Source: Ischnura elegans (lineage: Eukaryota > Arthropoda > Insecta > Odonata > Coenagrionidae). Taken from it: a DNA stretch of 64,000 nucleotides. The notes under the pieces are model-generated. The model did not search any database. It was given only the letters and a program-made list of their open reading frames with translations, and was not told where the DNA came from. The stretch's first letter is position 1. Each line of letters begins with the position of its first letter. The stretch lies in NCBI RefSeq assembly GCF_921293095.1, contig NC_060252.1, forward strand, positions 4,402,001-4,466,000, in the 5' to 3' direction. The position numbers were made by a program, and so were the translations under genes. Positions 57,409 to 64,000 of this stretch are shown piece by piece.

Positions 57409-59049
57409 CAGGGCTATTCTGTAACAGATAGCGACTCCGCTATCACGACGAAGATGCTATTTCTGGCGCAATATTACGCCCCCCCGATTCACTATCTCAA
57501 AATAGCGGCCCCTAAGCAGAATTTGGGGTCGCTTTATAGCATCGACAATAACGCCAGCATTTGGCTCGCGTTATTCCGATAGCGGCCCCTACCAGGGGCG
57601 GAGTTTTGTACACGTCCAATCATATTTCTCGATTCTTTGCAATAAACAAATGAGACACCGAAAACGCATCAGGATACTCGGCAGCCCGGGAAGAAGTTAA
57701 AAATACGATATGGCTTGTGTTTGGAGATTTTGCTCTTTTTCTATCGGATATTTTCTAGCCTAAGTAAATAAGCGTCAATATTCTAGGGTTAAACAGTCGC
57801 CGACGGAAGAATATCGCCAATTTTTGAGCTTAATATATCGGAATTTACAAGTATAATTGTCTTGAAGAGGACTTCGTCCGCTACGCACTATTCGTTCACC
57901 TACGCCTATAATGATTATACTCTTATGATTGGTGGTGACGAAATTATTTTTACTAGTACGTTCATCTTCAGCCTCGGCTTGTTTACATCGTTTGCCTCAT
58001 TGCTCGCCGTAATTCTACGAATTCCACAGTTAATCCACAGTTGTCCACAAGGGTAATTATTTAATTATAAAACATTTTTGTCACTTGAAATCACATTTTA
58101 GGCAATTTTAAATACATTCGTTGAGGAAAACAGCTGTTTTCTAGATTACGCGGATGTCATGGAAGGAATCATCGCGAGTGCTGTGATTGTGAACTCGTGT
58201 GACATACTTTACGGTTTCTAATACCAATTTCTCGAGCAATGATTATGGAAGTGTTATCATGTTTGCATTTTGATACCATTTCCATGTTACTTCAAACAAC
58301 TTAGAGTTGATATGACTCGGACTAAATATACTGCGGTACAGTGTAAAGTTGTGATATGCCGCCGGAGTATTGATGTTGAAATTAAATGTATGCAGTTTTA
58401 TGATGAATAATTCATTAAATGTTTCCTTGTTTCGAACAATCATTCTGTTTATTTGCCCCTTTCTTCCGTTGGAAATAACGGTTAGTACTTATTAGTATAT
58501 ATTAGTATAATGCATTGTCAATTGCAGCGGTGCTGTCTGTGCTGTGTGATAGAATGCTCGCAAGGGCATTTATGAAGGTAAGAGAGATATTTTCATGTTA
58601 AATCCCATTCTCTGCTGATGAGCTTGATCATTAGTACTGTAAGAAATTTTCGTCGTCTGCAATGCGCGGAGCTATTTTCGACCGTCATTTGTATCTTGCT
58701 CTCGGAGCTCGGAGATCTTGGATTTGTAGGTAATACGAGATACTCGTACGTATCATAAACCTAAAATTGGCTTTCGCTGACCGCTAGATAACGATGGAAT
58801 AATTTAAAAAAGATATTTTCATCATTATTATGTCTAATAATAAGATATTTATAAATAACTTAATGAGTTACTCGACTTGTATTATTTGCCCTACACTAGG
58901 GGATATATTCTTCAAGGGGGCGATATATTACGCCCCCAAAATCGGCGTAATATAACGCGATGCTATTTGCTGAATCAAAATCGATGCCATTTGAAAGAGG
59001 GAAATAGCGGCGGCGCAATAAAGCGCCCCCAAGATACAGAATAGCCCTG
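57409..59049. mobile_element. TIR DNA transposon, superfamily unresolved
   Basis: CAGGGCTATTCTGTA at the left end (57409-57423) is repeated exactly inverted at the right end (59035-59049). Both flanks are CAA (57406-57408 and 59050-59052), a possible 3-bp duplication; 8-bp flanks do not match. Both arms carry ATATTACGCCCCC-like and CGCTATTT-like subterminal motifs. The 1.6-kb interior has no recognisable transposase. It is non-autonomous or fully decayed. Confidence 0.6.
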
Positions 59050-59052
59050 CAA

Positions 59053-60671
59053 GTCTGCATTAAAGAAGATTCCTCTCTCAGTCAACACCCTCATTGTTAT
59101 GAAATGATATACCTAAGATGTCCATATTGGGTGGCTCATTTAATGGTGGGGGTAGGCACTTTTCCCCGAGAGAGGAAAAGGAGGAACCCTTTCAACGTAT
59201 TTTATAGCCCCGCAAGCAACCCTTCCTTTCCATCTTCCTACCTTTAGCCCGACCCACTCTTATGCTCACCCTTCCTATCGCCATGCGACACCTTCTTCGC
59301 ACATTGTCAGGCTGTTTACTTCTCACTCGTCTCCAGGGAAATGAGACGGCAGTTAGCGATCTCACATCCCCTCCCCCTCGTTAACACTCCAACGGGCTTT
59401 GAGCACTGAAAAGCTTTTCACCAGATTAAATGGATTTCATAAGAGAGCTTGGTTAAGACATAAGAGAGGATTATTTAGACTATTGCGTTTGAGCAATGCT
59501 TTTTCAACCTTTGCCACAAAATTTCACGTAGTTCTCCTCTGAAATCCTTAGGAAACTTCAACGCAGCTGAGATTTGTGAGACGCATTACGAACCTCACAA
59601 ACTCACGACGAAATGTTCGACATACAATCTTTCCCTCGCTTATACGCGAAACTGATGTTTTTTTAGCCGATGTGTTCATCACAATAGACAAGTAAATAGT
59701 AAAAACTATGATAGTGCAATGCTAGTTGTTATGAATTGGGAAGGATGAGAATATGTTTGAATAAAGGATACTACACAGTAGAGGCATTTTATCGTTCAGT
59801 GGAAGATTTATTTATTTTGCCGCTTACGGCGCATGACAATCGGTTTTCAAACATGTCCACCACGCGGCGCTGTAACTTCATTCGGTCCATAGCGATATAA
59901 TTTCTCTCAATATTTATAGCTTTGTATTTGCACTCACGAGGAATGAATTTGAAGAGTTAAGTACCTACACATTTTATATATTTTATCGCCAAAATATAAA
60001 GTTAGGATCGCTCTTCAAACAGCGACGCCAGTGCAGGCGTCTGTGGATCCACTTGAATGCATAAAAAGTGTTTGAGTGATGAGTAGGTATAGGTCGCTTC
60101 ATATAAATAATTTGCGATAAATATTAATCACCGTTAACGAAAACATTAGCTACACGGGTTCGAAGGGGCATTCACTGAAGAAATTAGCGTGAAGTGGACG
60201 ACTTCTCTTCAGCTGAACTATAATTGCCAACTACCAATGCACTTAATATGATATTATATTTTGTTTTTTTCACGATGAACAATGGCAAATCATTGGATTC
60301 CTGAATCCCTCATGACAATGGGCAAATTGTCCGTCGAGACGTTGGAAGGAGAAATGGAGGACGTGACCCGGTGCGAAACCCGAGAAAGCTTAACTTCATG
60401 CTCGTTATCATTTCCATATCGAGGAATCTTCCACGCGTTTAGAAATAACAAAAAAGTTGAGTAACGCGCGAAAAAATAAATGCGACACTGCGTTTTCAGA
60501 GCTTCAAGTTAATTTTCCCGTTAAGTCAAAATAGACGAAACCCATTTGCGGTAATTTCACTTCGGATAATACCCGCGAATATTTTTTTCTACGAACGTCG
60601 CCACTGACAGATGAGTACTGGAACGTCACGCTAAACCCTCGATAGTATATGTGATTTATTGATAATTTAAA
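59053..60671. other. No gene recognised
   Basis: AT-rich, with no feature recognised. A 60-codon frame at 60282-60464 has no domain. Confidence 0.5.
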
Positions 60672-62190
60672 TTTATTTTTAGGGATGGTTGGATCGGATA
60701 CCTCGGATCCAAATATCCGCGGATGTTGCTCTTCATCGGAAACATCGGATCCAAAGTCGCGGAAGACATCGGATCTACATCCGAAATTTTAAACAATAGT
60801 CCAGGAAATGAAGCATTTTGGCTTGCAATTTTTTCAAACTGAATCGATTTTCTTGAAATTTTCACAATAAGTAGGGAATATATCAAGAATCAAAATCTAT
60901 ATCATGCCGAAGGGCGCTTTTATCCTGGGGGTGGTTTCCACCCCATCTCGGGGGTGGAAAATTTCAATTACATTTTGACCACAGGAATCGATAGAAAAGT
61001 AAATTCTAAGAATAAAATTTTCTTTCCATTTTTTGCGTAAAATTAATATTTTTCGAGTTATTTGCGATTGAAAGTAACAGTTTTTTGACGAAAAAATCAA
61101 CGATTTTAATCGATTATAGGCAAATAACTTGGAAAGAATTAATTTTATTAGGAAATTGTTCGTTACAAAACTGTAGCTTGTAAAATATTAAATAAAAATC
61201 TTATTTTATATTTCCTTTACGACTAATTCGGACCGAGCTACAACTTGTTGATGGTTATCTATTGTTTGTCATACGCTAAATGTGAAAGATTCAATACCAA
61301 ATAGCGGGATAAATGTATTTTTCGAGGAAATCGTATGCAATCTGTTTAAAAGTGTTTTTGAAAAACTTTCTTAAAATGAGAAAAAAAAATTTATCATGAA
61401 ATTTGAGCGAGTTACGATTAAAAATAAGATCAGTCCCTACTTTTTTCTACGGAAAAATCAGTGAAAACAACGCCTTATTACCACACTATTCAAAATTGAT
61501 CAATGCCGTTCATAATTTCTCTTTATTTAAGTATTTTTAATTGATCCTAGAAGTTTGTTTAATTTACAATTCTAAATTTTGAAAAAATTGGAGGAAAAAG
61601 TGAAAAGCCATTTTCTACAATTTCGTTAAAAATGCTCTTTTTTTCAAAATAACTCCAAAATAACTTGAGATATGAAAAAATTCTAGGGTAAGAAATTGTA
61701 GCTTCTTTATTTTCAAATGTTTTTGTGTATTTTAATTTTCTATACAATAAATCTTTGGTGAGATATTGATAATTAAAACCTCTATTTCCAAGGGAGCTCC
61801 ACCTTATTCAAACCCTTAAATCCCTCCCCTTTCAAAACTAAAGACTTGAAAAAAATTTAATTCACATGACCTCGTAGTCAGTAAAAACCCTACAAAATAC
61901 AATTTAAATGAACTTTCTATCATAAAAAATAAAGGAGCTATGTTTGAAATACCAATCAAATTTATTTTCGTCTCCGTTTGATAGTGTTTCATGCAATGTG
62001 TACATAATTATACATTTATTTGTTTATGTTACCATGACGAAGTATGTTCTGTTTATCCTATTGTTATATCTTTTCTGTGCTGTGATTAAAATACTGAGAG
62101 AAAAAAGTGAATACATAATAAAAGGAGTAAGAAAGTGAATAAGAAGATACAATGTGATAAATAATTTATATTTTTAGGGTAAATATTTTT

Positions 62191-62704
62191 TTACATTAAC
62201 CCCCAATAAGGGTTGATTATTATGGGTTGAAACGCCTTAAAATTATTTTCCAAACAAAAAACAATAATTATACAAATTATTTAAACTAAATTTTACCCGA
62301 ATTTAGCTTTAAAATATATTTTTTTAAGTTTAAGCTTTTAGGGGTAGTTTTCACCCCTAAAAAAATAAAAGGCGCCCTTCGGCATTATTTAGATTTTGAA
62401 GAATCCCAGTATAATCCCAAATATTTATGCAAATCGATTTTGTTTGAAAAAATAATTTGAAGGAGGTAAGATTAGTATAATTACAAATTTTTATGCAAAT
62501 CGATTCAGATTGAAAATTCTTTTTTATATTAACCCCCAATAAGGGTTGATTATTATGGGTTGAAACAACTTAAAATTATTTTCTAAGCATAAAAAAAATA
62601 ATTATACAAATAATTTAAACTAAATTTTACACGTATTTAGCTTTAAAATATAATTATATAAGTTTATCTTTTAGGGGTAGTTTTCACCCCTAAAAAATAA
62701 AAAA
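62191..62704. repeat. Direct repeat of ~175 bases inside the hAT-like element
   Basis: Positions 62191-62370 and 62525-62704 are copies with a 334-base period. Each starts at AACCCCCAATAAGGGTTGAT and ends with AGGGGTAGTTTTCACCCCTA followed by A-rich sequence. Divergence is modest. Confidence 0.75.
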
Positions 62705-62739
62705 AAGTTAATTCATGATTTTTCAATATTTTGTTTTCT

Positions 62740-62813
62740 TTTATGAAGGAAAATAATTGCGTTTTTATATTTCGGGGGGGTCCTGACACCCTGTCTTCCG
62801 GGCTACGCCTCTG
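62740..62813 (-). repeat. Solitary hAT-type end
   Basis: Read on the minus strand from 62813, the sequence CAGAGGCGTAGCCCGGAAGA is an hAT end of the CAGTGGCGTAGC type. No partner end was found nearby; it is probably a remnant captured in the surrounding element. Confidence 0.35.
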
Positions 62814-62921
62814 TTTGGATCCAAAAATATCCGATCCGAAAGATCCGGCTCCGAAAATCAAGGATCCGATCCGAATCCGGATCCGAAAGAAATCCTGGAT
62901 CCGTCCATCCCTATTAATTTT

Positions 62922-63900
62922 ATTAAGGTCTTGAGGCCATGATCCACAGACATCGGTCGAAGGCAAAAACCGTGCATACTTGTGAACAAAACTACAGTTT
63001 TACTCATCATATCCCACGGATTTAGTCAATCTTCAAGTTGAGTTTAAGCTAATTTCAATTTTAACCTAAGAAGCCTCACCAGTTCTATTTAGCCTCAATC
63101 CGTGTGCTCGTCGCCATTTTTTGATTTTTTAGATAAATATTCCTCAACCCTAATATACATTATTTGCAAATACTGTCTATAAAGCGGTCATAGGAGAGGG
63201 CAAAGTTATGGCAGGTGTTGAAAGGGAAGCAGGGTGAAAAAGTAAGGAATTCGAGGAGAGGGTGATAAATGGGAATCTTTCAGGAGGGGGAAGTGTGGAG
63301 GGGGAACGAGTTTTTTTCACCCGCTTAGTGATGCGATGCTAACGTTTCCCTGAATATATGAGGGTAGAGCTCACCCATTAGTAGGTAACAGAGGAAATCA
63401 AAAATTGGGGGAGGAGCTTTTCCCAGGGCTAACTCACGAAACAAGGATTTCACAATTCTGCAAAAATTTTTTTTGTTGTTGCCGGAGATATTTCATCGAA
63501 TACTGGGTATATTTGGTATGCTAAATCTGAATCTGAAAACTGATTTCCCCAATTGGCTCTAGTTTCTTAGATACAGGCTATCTCTGACATGTAGCGTTTA
63601 ATCGTTAAATTATCTGTAAATCGGTTGTGATTCCCCAATTTTGTATGCCTATTCATTTTATATTTTGTAACTCCGTATGTACAAATGTAATATCTTATAT
63701 GTTACACAATATAGAGGAGAAGGTGAGATTATGGGACGTGGTAGTAATTTGAGACACCCTCATGTGTCTCACAATTTCAAGGAGCGTCAGTTAGTCACAC
63801 TATTGCAGTGAAGGTCAGGGTCGTGCGCAGAACGGCTGTTGGGACCATTGGGATGGGGTGTGGAGGCATGCGTGACAAGAGGTGGCTTTGTTCGACGGGC
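62922..63900. other. No gene recognised
   Basis: AT-rich up to about 63780, then GC content rises towards the window edge. Confidence 0.45.
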
Positions 63901-63924
63901 TTCGTCGGCTCAGAGACACGGACG

Positions 63925-64000
63925 GAGCGCTCAGTCTTCGGCGCGGCGTCAGACGAGCGAGTGTGACCTATCCAGTGATGTGAACTACTATCGTAATACA
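63925..64000 (+). promoter_or_regulatory. Possible promoter or 5' exon at window edge
   Basis: A CpG-rich stretch contains TCAGTC at 63931, a match to the arthropod Initiator. No exact downstream promoter element was found at +28 to +33, and no TATA box lies upstream. Any gene would continue beyond the window. Confidence 0.2.

Larger units (their letters stand above)
60680..62913. mobile_element. hAT-like element with GGATCC-rich ends and internal inverted repeat
   Basis: Both ends start TAGGGATGG (inverted on the right). The flanks TTTATTTT (60672-60679) and TTAATTTT (62914-62921) agree at 7 of 8 positions. The first ~110 and last ~100 bases carry many GGATCC/CGGAT motifs. Further in, 60890-60950 and 62335-62403 are a second pair of inverted repeats containing ATGCCGAAGGGCGC. 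No transposase is recognised; the minus-strand frame 62664-62966 is a low-complexity translation of the end repeats. Confidence 0.65.

Noticed and set aside
62664..62966. 100-codon minus-strand frame with RIRIRIG and FGSDIFGS
   Set aside because: Low-complexity translation of the GGATCC-rich transposon end.

Overview
This looks like a stretch of AT-rich, gene-poor arthropod chromosome, most likely from an insect with a large repeat-rich genome. The evidence is a PHD-finger LINE of a kind common in insects, RTE-like LINE tails, a Penelope-like GIY-YIG remnant, and several families of cut-and-paste transposon. There is no operon-like layout, no rRNA gene, no convincing tRNA gene and no CRISPR array. 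The order of insect cannot be fixed from this window; a hemimetabolous insect is a guess.

The only long intact coding sequences belong to one non-LTR retrotransposon at about 34.2-38.5 kb. ORF1 (PHD finger, coiled coil, C-terminal nucleic-acid-binding-like domain) and ORF2 (APE endonuclease, reverse transcriptase) are both open, and the 3' end carries ATT repeats. It may be a recently active copy.

The rest is a graveyard of elements. 0-11 kb: Penelope-like GIY-YIG remnant, SINE-like head, RTE-like LINE ORF2 remnant, and a CpG-rich block (9.36-10.06 kb) followed by a possible exon. 11-22 kb: three minus-strand LINE tails, a possible minus-strand two-exon gene (16.8-17.3 kb), and a possible exon at 20.9 kb. 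22-29 kb: a TA-flanked element with perfect 27-bp inverted ends, a snap-back repeat, and a decayed hAT transposon with arrays of TCGAGT-type repeats. 38-45 kb: a minus-strand LINE RT remnant, then a composite nest. The nest's outer element, 41020-45402, has ends resembling the RAG recombination-signal heptamer, a 5-bp CCACG duplication, and a reading frame matching the C-terminus of Transib/RAG1-like transposases. An unclassified dispersed repeat and an hAT MITE lie inside it. 50-64 kb: another TA-flanked element, a pogo-like transposase tail, a LINE tail, a third snap-back, an unclassified TIR element (57.4-59.0 kb), an hAT-like element with GGATCC-rich ends (60.7-62.9 kb), and a possible promoter at the right edge.

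No host gene is established. Candidate host exons are given low confidence because splice signals and homology could not be tested.
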